Below, piece after piece: positions 49,205 to 57,990 of a stretch of DNA of 64,000 nt (position 1 is the stretch's first letter; each line of letters starts with the position of its first letter). The notes under the pieces were generated by a model. That model did not search any database. It saw only the letters and a program-made list of their open reading frames with translations, and had not been told where the DNA came from. Source of the stretch: Pythium myriotylum (taxonomy: Eukaryota; Oomycota; Peronosporomycetes; Pythiales; Pythiaceae); the NCBI GenBank assembly GCA_023091665.1, contig JALJCQ010000026.1, positions 1,550,001 to 1,614,000 of the forward strand, read 5' to 3'. The translations under genes and the position numbers were made by a program.

Positions 49205-52200
49205 ATGCCAGCGGTTGTCTCGAGTGATGACGAGAGGCTCGTCAAGCTTCGCGCGAAAGTGACGCCAGTGCTTCGACGTGCCCAATCCTTTCTCGAGTCA
49301 ACGACTCTAGGTGCATTGCAGCCACGGCATTCTGCTGACGAAGCACAACAAGCGGCGGAAAAATACGAGAAGATGATGGCGCACTTCCAACTTCGAAAGC
49401 TCGAGGCGATCGAAGACCCGGGTGTCGAGTCGAGCACCACAGCTCAGTTTTATCGAAGTCGAACGTTTGCAGACGAAGATAACCCACCCACTCCGGTATC
49501 TCGTCTGTATGCTGATGATGCGTTGTCAAGTGGCCATGAAGGAAAGCCTGGGGTCGGTATCAAGAGTCAGCGCCAGGTCTTCACAGTCGTCGACGAAGTC
49601 AAGAAACCGAGACCAAGACCACGACGCTCACGAATTTTAACCCTCCGACGGCTCTATCGCCATCTTCGGCGGGTGAAGCGCAGCATACGGAGATTTCAAC
49701 GGTCACTCTTGTCGCCTTGGGTCCCGACAAGCTTGGCGTTCAAACTGCGGGGTCTAGTGCTTGCGCTTGTATTTGCTGCTCAGCTAGTTTACCTGCCGCT
49801 GATTCCCGCATACTATTCCTACCACGAGCCTGTGATATCACTCGTCAACAGAACCTTCGAGGCGCTCTTCTTGCTCGACGTGCTGCTCAAGTTCAATACG
49901 AGTTTCTATGACAAAGAGAGTCTCTCACTGGTAACGTCTCGACGACGAATCGCCCAACGCTACATCCGCGGATGGCTGTTTCTAGACTTGCTGTCAGCGG
50001 TCCCAGTCGACCTCATTCTCCATCTCGGAAAATCTGCTCAAGCTGACAACCCGCGGCAGCGACACATTCACACGATCTTTCACGTGCTACTCCGTCTACC
50101 GAGACTGGTCCACATCTGGCTTCTACTTGGTCGCTTCGTTTGGGTCAGTCGCAAGTTCCGCGTCGGCAAAGAGCTCTTCACGTGGCTTCTTTACTCTCGT
50201 TACTCGCACCTCGTGCGCATTGCTCGAATGATCCTTCTAGTCGTGCTCACAGCACACTACATCGCCTGCGGATGGCACCTCGTCACAGGAGACGACCCCA
50301 ATGCTCCCAACGCTGTACCTCCAGGATCCTCCGTCTGGGACCAGTACGTGTCGGATCTGTACTACGCCGTGCTACTGATCCAGGGCCAGGGCGTTTCAAG
50401 CGGTGGCACGACAAGTCAGAACTTGTTCTCCGTGGTGGCGGTGCTAGTAGGGTCGATCGTGCTGGCGATCGTGTTCGGCAACGTGGCGATGCTGGTGGCC
50501 AACTTCAACGCGAACTCGACGAGTCACCAGCGCAAGATGGAGGCGGTGTTCGCGACGATGAACAAGCTGCGGCTGCCGCAGGACCTGCGTGACCGCATCC
50601 ACCAGTACTACGAGTACGTGTGGCACGAGTACGAGTCGTTGGACGGAGACGTGGTCAAGTTTTCGAAGGAGCTGACGCACACGTTGGCCCTGGAGGTGGG
50701 TTTGTATCGTCACATGGATCTGGTGATGAACGTTCCATTTTGGCGTGGTTGTTCTCCGGACTTTGTGAAGCAGTTGGTGTTGAGTTTATCTGTGCGCGTG
50801 TATCTTCCTGACGACTATGTGGTTCGTGCGGGTGAGGTTGGGACGGAGATGTATTTAGTCAATTGCGGGACGTGCGAATTTGTGGGTGCGGAATTCATCG
50901 AAGCGCACCGGTCAACGATACCAGCATCTACCAAATTGACTTTCCAAGGGAACCCCCTGGATGAAACGGACCAGCCAATGACAAGTCGCACTTTGTCAAA
51001 GCTGAACTCCCGTATGTCGACGTATCGATGCGCGGATCATGACGAAAGTAATTGGCAGAGTCGTCGTCTCAGTCGAAAATCAAGTCAAAGATCATCAATC
51101 TCGTCGATCTCATCCCCTTGCGGAGAACCTGCACCAAGATCGGATCGTTTCATTACGAAAGGTTGTAACGGGACTGCGAGAGGAGCATCAGCTGATTCGG
51201 AAACGTCGCCTCCATTCCACGAGAAAATTCGAAACAAGAGACATCGGTTGCGAAAAGGTGATTCGGTTGGAGAAATGGCTTTACTTCTAAACTACCGCCG
51301 TTCTGCCACTATACGCGCTGCGAGCTACGTCGAAATGTGTGTCCTGAGTCGCGATCGCTTCCAGCAACTTCTTTCGCGGTATGTCGATGACCGACACACA
51401 GTTCTGCGAGGCATCTTGAGCGCTAGTATAGACAACGCTGAGCTTTCTCTGAATTGGAGAGAGATGTGTGAACGATTTGGCTCAACGCAAAGAGAGGTCA
51501 TGCGAGACACGATCAATGAAGATGCCTCTAAAGATGACATCGTTGAGTTTCTACTGGACCGGATCACTCACGGAACCCAAGACCCGTCGATCGTGTATGG
51601 ATTTCAGGAAAGCCGGTCTCACGTCACTGAGACATATCAAACTCGTGAACGAGATCAAATTTTACAACATCGTAGTAGCCGCTCATATCCTGGCATCGCG
51701 CTGGAAAAAGTGAAAGAAGTAGACGCAATGCCATCTACACGAACCGAAGAAGGATCAGTTGAAGAATCCCCAGAGGACGCAATCGCTGTTGTCACAGTGA
51801 AAGAGATACCTAGACCTCATGGAGTATTCGCGCCCGAGCAAGCTATCGCTACTTGTGAGCAGTGGAGATCTCTCGAAGCGGATGTTGAGCGCCTCGACAG
51901 TCGCTTACAGAGTGTGGAGACTGCACAGGTCCAGGTGATCGCAATGCTCCAGGACATTAAGACTCATCTGACTTTCCTCGAAGCACACTTTAGCCAGTCA
52001 GCCGCAGTCGCTGATAAGCCATCAGTGCATACACGCTCGTCTAAGCTAGGTTCACCAGGTGGTACATTCCAAGATGACCTTCAATCGGAGGCGAAACCTC
52101 CAAAGAGTGCTTCGATGCCGAGGCTGACACAGATCCACCAACCGCTCAACCGCCGCAGTTCTGGTCCGTCGTCTGGTCCGTCAGCGACCAGACTAGCTGA

Positions 52201-52246
52201 CGAGCTGTGGTGTACCCAGACAAATGCATCTCGGCGATTCCGATAA
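49205..52246 (+). CDS. CNBD ion channel D (only intact member of the cluster)
   Basis: A 1013-residue intronless cation channel starting MPAVVSSDDE. N-terminal cytosolic domain with two family-wide motifs, VLRRAQSF and YEKMMAHFQLRK (about 20-65), and a basic RRLYRHLRRVKRSIRRF stretch leading to S1 at about 168. S1-S4 follow, with S4-like basic residues in LPRLVHIWLLLGRF. Pore at about 390-405 reads IQGQGVSSGG and lacks a GYG filter. S6, C-linker and early CNBD end at about 559. A ~125-residue Ser-rich insert then separates the CNBD halves before the phosphate-binding cassette GEMALLLNYRRSATIRA (about 688), which keeps the key Glu and Arg. A coiled coil (about 880-930) and a terminal NRRSSGP...ATRLADELW motif close the protein. 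Bases 50240-50881 are near-identical to A-C. Confidence 0.92.
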   Translation: MPAVVSSDDERLVKLRAKVTPVLRRAQSFLESTTLGALQPRHSADEAQQAAEKYEKMMAHFQLRKLEAIEDPGVESSTTAQFYRSRTFADEDNPPTPVSRLYADDALSSGHEGKPGVGIKSQRQVFTVVDEVKKPRPRPRRSRILTLRRLYRHLRRVKRSIRRFQRSLLSPWVPTSLAFKLRGLVLALVFAAQLVYLPLIPAYYSYHEPVISLVNRTFEALFLLDVLLKFNTSFYDKESLSLVTSRRRIAQRYIRGWLFLDLLSAVPVDLILHLGKSAQADNPRQRHIHTIFHVLLRLPRLVHIWLLLGRFVWVSRKFRVGKELFTWLLYSRYSHLVRIARMILLVVLTAHYIACGWHLVTGDDPNAPNAVPPGSSVWDQYVSDLYYAVLLIQGQGVSSGGTTSQNLFSVVAVLVGSIVLAIVFGNVAMLVANFNANSTSHQRKMEAVFATMNKLRLPQDLRDRIHQYYEYVWHEYESLDGDVVKFSKELTHTLALEVGLYRHMDLVMNVPFWRGCSPDFVKQLVLSLSVRVYLPDDYVVRAGEVGTEMYLVNCGTCEFVGAEFIEAHRSTIPASTKLTFQGNPLDETDQPMTSRTLSKLNSRMSTYRCADHDESNWQSRRLSRKSSQRSSISSISSPCGEPAPRSDRFITKGCNGTARGASADSETSPPFHEKIRNKRHRLRKGDSVGEMALLLNYRRSATIRAASYVEMCVLSRDRFQQLLSRYVDDRHTVLRGILSASIDNAELSLNWREMCERFGSTQREVMRDTINEDASKDDIVEFLLDRITHGTQDPSIVYGFQESRSHVTETYQTRERDQILQHRSSRSYPGIALEKVKEVDAMPSTRTEEGSVEESPEDAIAVVTVKEIPRPHGVFAPEQAIATCEQWRSLEADVERLDSRLQSVETAQVQVIAMLQDIKTHLTFLEAHFSQSAAVADKPSVHTRSSKLGSPGGTFQDDLQSEAKPPKSASMPRLTQIHQPLNRRSSGPSSGPSATRLADELWCTQTNASRRFR

Positions 52247-54859
52247 CCAGAACGCCACGCCAACATTTTACCGATGATATCTTTCTTGTGCCCCTGCTTC
52301 TTTGACTGAGGCGTTACGTTCAGAGAATGTCGCTGCATGAGTTTACGGGGATTAGAAAACGAACCGGCAACTTGTTCGTAACTGAGTGACAACTGAACCT
52401 GAGTTGAACACTAAGGTCTTTGATGTATTGACGGCTGACTGGAGTTGAGAGGATGGAAGCTCTGGAAGAAATGTAGAAAACGTCTGGAAGAGCTCTACCA
52501 CGAGACAATCTGAGAAATATTCTTCGAGAGCAGCAAAAGAGATGTCGCGCAAGGCGAAGGAAGAAGCCGCGCAGAGTGACGACGAGCGCCTTTATGGAGA
52601 GGCAAAACGTCGATATAAAGCAGCAGGAAGAAATCTGGACAACGCGAGGAAGAGCCGGAGGGTTGGGAAGAGAAGCATGGCGACGACCATGTCAAGTATC
52701 GCGAGTTATATCGACGGATGTAGGATGCGGATCAACGACTGCAGAATGCGCACGAATGATTCGAGTACGCTTATGTGAAGGTCGAGAAAAGAATCTTTTG
52801 ATTCTGGTCGCGAACGACACCGAAGGAGATGCGGATCACAAACGCAAGGGCGTTGAAACACACTCGGGCGTGAAAAAACATCGCCATGATCCTGAGAGTG
52901 CATTCACCGCCGCGAAACGATTGATGAGCGCGATTCACGACTGCAACACAGACAACATTTTTGACATTGAGTCGATTGTGAAGCTGCCATTTCCGTCGTA
53001 ATTGACCCCCGCCGAGTCGTTTTCAACTCAACGAAGGTGGTTTCAAGTACCGGTACTTCGAAGTATTGCTCAAGAATCCAATCGAGTCCGAGGGCGGCTA
53101 TACGCCATTGGTCTTTGACATTCCCGATTATCGAACCTTGCTGGGTTACGAAGGCGCTGTTGAGGTGATTATGAAGAGAAATATTCTGCTCAATATGCCA
53201 GAACTTGGTGGCCAACTCGACTTGATCGCAGATGTCCGCGCATTCATGCGGAATCACAGTGTGATTCTTGTAACCGATCAACGGAACTCCGTTGATGATG
53301 GAAATGAAGCGTGTGCAGTGTATGCGAGTAAGAGAACGGTTGGGATCAAGTTTCGGCTCTTTTGCTTGTCTCAGAATTCAGGGCATGCCAATGAATTCTA
53401 GTACGTGGCGTGGGTTACACAACCAAACCAGTGATGATACAACCTGTACTATGGGGGTTCGAAGGACAAAGAGTGTTTGGCATCTGGCTCGAGCACCATC
53501 CCGATATTTTCACCGAGCATGCAGATGAACTGGCACTCTTGACGGGCAGAGTCCCGCTGTTCCTGAATGTCTTCAAGCGCCTGTATCAAGACGGAGATTC
53601 CTGGGAGAATGCTGTGCGGCGTGTCCAACAAGACAGGATCGTGGAAGATATCTTCGCGATGCTCCAACGAACATTGATGCGGACCAGGTGTGGAAGGTAT
53701 ATACGCTGTCGCTCGAAATGTCATCCAATGTGGATTTTCGTTTCTTCTACAAAGATCGTGAGCGAGGGCTCTGCGTCACGGCCGAAATTGTGCTGCGATT
53801 GGCCTATCGCGCTTCTGCGAGTGATGCTTTGTTAGGGTGATGGCCAGGCCGTGTGTGGCGTGTGTTCAATGTCTTCGTTCGTAGCTTTCAGGTAGAAGGC
53901 CAAGGTCTATCAGCAAGGTGTGGTTGGCAAGTATCCTCGGCCAAACGGGTGGAGCATCAAGAGACAGCCTTTGAAACCGACGACTGAAAGCGAAACGCTG
54001 GGATCGGCGATTAAGGAACGAAAAAGCCAGTCGCGTTGGATTCTCTTGGACCCACAAATCGTCTATTATCCAGGCGTCGACATGATTCTTGTCACGGATA
54101 TGACGCTTGTTGGCATCAGCGTGACCATTGGCGAGAAACATTCACCGTTGGCTCCAGTTTTTACTTAAAGAAAAACTTGCAGTATCACACAAGGTTTGGT
54201 TGTGGCCCCTGATAACTTTGTTCATGACGAAGACAACGTGGAAACAGCGTTCTTGGGAGATATATACCCTGAATCATGGCAAGCCATCAAGGGTAGAGCC
54301 AACGGATCACCGATTGGAGAATCGCGTTGTGCATGCAAGAATGGTTGTGGTACGACAAGGTGCGGTTGTCGACGGCGTGGTAAGCTGTTGCAAGTGCAGT
54401 GCGTGCGATGCCAGAAGCAGCCAAACAGTCGACACTCGAAAAGTAGTTCTTCTTACTTCGCCGACCCATTTCGCACAACAGATGAGATTCCTAATACATA
54501 GCTACGGGCAGTACAACGACCGACGAGAGCGAGTTTATTGTATCGTTGTAAGGGAGTGATCGACTCCAGAAGTCTTCTGAGACGAGTAGATGGGCCAGTA
54601 AACCGCTGCACCACACGTCAGCCATAACAGTAGCTTCGACTTCACGCTAAGATGCCGATTAGCTAGTAGCAGAGAGTCGTGCCAATGTTTCGCTTCTTCA
54701 CGTTAGCACTCCTCGTCAATATGCCTTAAGCATCCCCTTGTTGGACATGATATACAACTTGTGTATCCTTGTTGGGGAGGACTTATAAGGTGTCAACTCT
54801 ACTTTTCCTACATATCTAGCAATCTCTACAGGCTCGCGAACCGCGAGCGTCAGTGGCTC
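52247..54859. pseudogene. Decayed coding relics (possible CRN/RHS-like NTPase and transposon pieces)
   Basis: Open segments in shifting plus-strand frames (about 52542-53001, 53040-53400, 53410-53835, 53920-54168, 54196-54501) together look like broken genes. The 53040-53835 part has a helical composition and phrases such as LLTGRVPLFLNVF that recall oomycete CRN/RHS-type P-loop NTPases, although no P-loop is visible. The 54196-54430 part has a Cys-rich CACKNGCGTTRCGCRRRGK pattern like the C-terminal tail of oomycete integrase/transposase proteins. Assignments are weak; nothing here reads as an intact gene. Confidence 0.35.
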
Positions 54860-57505
54860 CTATTGCGAAGGCGGGAACTTGCTCGGCGAGAGCGATCTGT
54901 CGCCTGCCTCGATCTGAAACTCGACAAGGGTCGTTGTCGCGAGGTAAGGAGTATCCTTGTCGTCAACATACCACGGTGCGCACCTCCGTGCCGTGCCGCT
55001 GTTGTAGTGGTCCCGTAGCTGCTGCTCAATGAGTTCGTAGAGCTTCAGCTCGCGGCGCGAGTGCTCGAGCGTCAGCATGATCTGCTCGAGGTCGACATAG
55101 CACCACCGGACGCACTGAAAGAGCCCGCGGATCTGGTCCATTGTGAAGTGGATGGTACCATAGTCGGAGAGACAGAGCCTGCTCACGGCGATCGCGAGCG
55201 TCGTCTCGCCGTCGGGAACTCGAAGGCGATCACTCTGCAGTACTGGGATCAACGTGTCTACTGGAAGCTCTCGCATACGATTGATGGTCACTTCAAATCG
55301 CAGCTCGCGCGATGCGTCGAGCGGCACCAGGTAAAAGAGCGTGCTCACCAGCAGGAAATGGTACAAATTGCACAGCTTGTGGCCCCAGACGAAAAACTGG
55401 CCGGTGAAGTGGGCCGTCATGACTTCAAACGAGTCTTCACTGCTGTGGGAGTCGCCCAGCGGTGGTGCCGTCCTCACTAGCGCCGTGGGCTCGCCAGAGC
55501 CTTCAGTGTAGCTGCTCTGTGGGGTCGGGTTGTCCATGGACGATTCCGGTTCCTGAGTCTTCTCTTCAGACTCGGGCTCGGGCAGCATCAGCATCGCCCG
55601 TGGAGACGGAGCTGCGAGCAGCACTTGCCACTTGCCGAACTTGTCTTGCGAGTGCGAGTATCGGATGGAGATGTCCTCCTGGAGAAGTGGTCCCTCTGGA
55701 GAACACTTGTACACGAGCGTGAGGTTGCCTCGAATGCAGAACGTCGGTTCGACTCCGGGTCGAAAGTATAGCATTTCGGTCTCGTTCGTGTTGTCAGCCG
55801 GCGTGCCAGTGCGAACTACTCGCCAGCAAATGAGCGGGTTGCGGCTCGGCTCGAACCGCACCTGGAAGCTGAACGCGCCAAACGAGAACAGCGTCGTTGG
55901 GCGAACGTAGGCGTCGAGACCGGTGACCTCGATGTCGTCGATCCGCGTCACCGGATCCCACACGACAAACTGGTGGTGAAAGTCCAGCAAACTCATGGGC
56001 TGTCGAACCGAGTCCGGGTGGGACAACCCCGCCAGTGGGCCTGCAAAGCGCCGCCCGTAGCTCCAGAAGAGCCACAGCTCCACTGTAAACGCGAGCCGTT
56101 TCCAGGTGTCTGTTCGTCGCAGTTTGTTGACCATGGCCACCAGGACTCGGCTGAGGATGTCGGCGTCTTCGATGGCTGCGAGGCGGTGGAGAGGCATGTG
56201 GTCCATGGCCGCGCAGTATTCGCTCGATGAGAGCTTGGTCAAGCGGCCGATCAAGTAGTCAATGATGATGGTCTTCTTGTCTTCGGATCGCAAATTGGTG
56301 CAGCAAAGCAGCACGTCCATCCACTGGCTCACGGACGAGATGGACTTGGCGCGCACGACGAGCGCTGCGTAGAGCAACCGATCCTCCATGCAGAACCATT
56401 TGCAGAGGCTCGTGACGGTCGCCGCGTTGCCTTCGTTCACGCCACAAGTCTTGCCCGAATAGAGGAACTCAATGAACGCGGCGACTGCATCGGCACTCGC
56501 GCCGATCAGTTCCACTGCCAGCACGTTCGGCGCGAGCTTGGTCGGAGACGACAACGGGGAGCGCTCGGACGACCTCGAGCTCAACGACGGGCTCGACTCG
56601 TTGGGGCCCTGGCTTTGTTTGGTCACCGGAGCAAACGGCATCTTGGGCGCAAGTGCGACTCGCGACTGCGCGAGGGCTCGGCAGCTCGGGGAGGTGTCGT
56701 AGTTCTCCTTGCCAGGGCTGAAGTCTTCCTGCGAGCGAGGCCGCGGCTCTTCTCGACTCGCGTCGTCGGTCTTTTGGTGCGCGAGGCAGCACACTTTCGG
56801 GAAGCGCGAGGACCGCACAGAAGAGGCCGGCGCCGTCGCGCGGTCCGAGAGCTGCTGCCGCGGGTACACGGGGCAGCGTCCGTACCGTTGCGGCGGCGAC
56901 GCGCCACTCCCGCTGCCATACCGCGGCGTCGCTACGGGGTCTCGCTGGCGCAGTACAAACTTGGCGTTCCTCGACTCGACGGTGTCCTCGTCCTCGGTCG
57001 CGGCGCCGCCAGTCACGACGGTCGACGGCAGCAATTGCGTCTCGTCGTCTTCCTCGCCGGCGCCGCCCGCGAGCAGTCCGATCGCGTTCTGCTTTCTCAG
57101 TCGCAGTAGAAACCCGTGGAGGATGCGGCATTTCTGGCGCAGCAGGCGCTCGTGGACCGCGAACGCGCAGTCGTGGACGTGGAGCACGACGTCGGCGCCG
57201 CGCGGCGCGCGCTTCTGCTTCTGCTTCTTCTTCGAGGCCTTGGCGCCGCTGCTCTCGGTCACCCCGCTGCTCTCGGTCGTGCCGCTGCTGTTGAGCGTGC
57301 TCGCAAAGCTCTCGCCGCTCGCGGGCGTCTCGTTGCTGTCGGCCGAGCGGTGCTGCGATGGATGCGATTGATGCGATGGATGAGATGATGGCTGTGATGA
57401 TGGCTGCGACGACGACGACTTGTCGAGCGAGGCCCACGTCTCGTCACGCGTCGCCACGGGCGCCCAGCGCGCGGCGAGCGGCGCCGAGCGCACGACGAGC
57501 GCCAT
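54860..57505 (-). CDS. BTB/POZ-domain protein with split BTB
   Basis: An 881-residue intronless protein starting MALVVRSAPLAARW at 57505. A Ser/Pro/His-rich leader and a Lys-rich stretch (KKKQKQKR) precede the first half of a BTB domain, ADVVLHVHDCAFAVHERLL (about 103-122). An insertion of about 190 low-complexity residues follows, then the second half, LIGASADAVAAFIEFLYSGK and the helix TSLCKWFCMEDRLL (about 330-380). A BACK-like helical region runs to about 500. The C-terminal half contains beta-rich blocks (DDIEVTGLDAYVRPTTLFSF and others) that could form a MATH/SPRY-like substrate fold. BTB proteins commonly act as Cullin-3 ubiquitin ligase adaptors; that role is inferred. It is divergent from the hAT-derived gene by 485 bases. 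Confidence 0.8.
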   Translation of the reverse strand: MALVVRSAPLAARWAPVATRDETWASLDKSSSSQPSSQPSSHPSHQSHPSQHRSADSNETPASGESFASTLNSSGTTESSGVTESSGAKASKKKQKQKRAPRGADVVLHVHDCAFAVHERLLRQKCRILHGFLLRLRKQNAIGLLAGGAGEEDDETQLLPSTVVTGGAATEDEDTVESRNAKFVLRQRDPVATPRYGSGSGASPPQRYGRCPVYPRQQLSDRATAPASSVRSSRFPKVCCLAHQKTDDASREEPRPRSQEDFSPGKENYDTSPSCRALAQSRVALAPKMPFAPVTKQSQGPNESSPSLSSRSSERSPLSSPTKLAPNVLAVELIGASADAVAAFIEFLYSGKTCGVNEGNAATVTSLCKWFCMEDRLLYAALVVRAKSISSVSQWMDVLLCCTNLRSEDKKTIIIDYLIGRLTKLSSSEYCAAMDHMPLHRLAAIEDADILSRVLVAMVNKLRRTDTWKRLAFTVELWLFWSYGRRFAGPLAGLSHPDSVRQPMSLLDFHHQFVVWDPVTRIDDIEVTGLDAYVRPTTLFSFGAFSFQVRFEPSRNPLICWRVVRTGTPADNTNETEMLYFRPGVEPTFCIRGNLTLVYKCSPEGPLLQEDISIRYSHSQDKFGKWQVLLAAPSPRAMLMLPEPESEEKTQEPESSMDNPTPQSSYTEGSGEPTALVRTAPPLGDSHSSEDSFEVMTAHFTGQFFVWGHKLCNLYHFLLVSTLFYLVPLDASRELRFEVTINRMRELPVDTLIPVLQSDRLRVPDGETTLAIAVSRLCLSDYGTIHFTMDQIRGLFQCVRWCYVDLEQIMLTLEHSRRELKLYELIEQQLRDHYNSGTARRCAPWYVDDKDTPYLATTTLVEFQIEAGDRSLSPSKFPPSQ

Positions 57506-57990
57506 GGCCAGCGGATCCGCGAGTGTCGGCGGGCGCGAGCGTTGCGCCCAAGTGCAAGAAACTCATTCTCGGAGGAAAAAGAGGCCCCCAACGGAGCTGC
57601 TCCCAACTTCTCAAGCGGGCTCGAGCTCATTTGTTTATTACGAAAACAGACTGTCATCTACAATATCTACACCATATATAGCCACGCTTCACACAGCAAT
57701 GCATCGAGAACGTGCACTGGGTACCGCTTGAAATTACAAACCTAGCCCCCTACAGGTCCGGTCCGTGGTGAGTGTTGCTCCTTTGGTCCTGAGAGTGAAG
57801 GTCTCTTTTCCCCAGTGATCAGACCCAGATGCTCATCTGGAACGTTCCACAATGTAGACATGTCCCACATGGAGATCTGGGCCGCGTAGCTCCCCGCGCG
57901 TGTGACGGCCTCTCTCAAAATCAATGGCCTTGCCGCAGTCCCACGAGAGAGAGAAGGTTCGAGAGCGAACCGCGGTCTCCACGGCGCGCG
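57506..57990. promoter_or_regulatory. Divergent promoter region, BTB gene / hAT-derived gene
   Basis: The 485 bases between two divergent starts presumably contain both promoters. An in-frame ATG at 57829 would extend the hAT-derived protein by 54 residues, but that extension is unlike the rest and is rejected. No specific element is identified. Confidence 0.4.
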
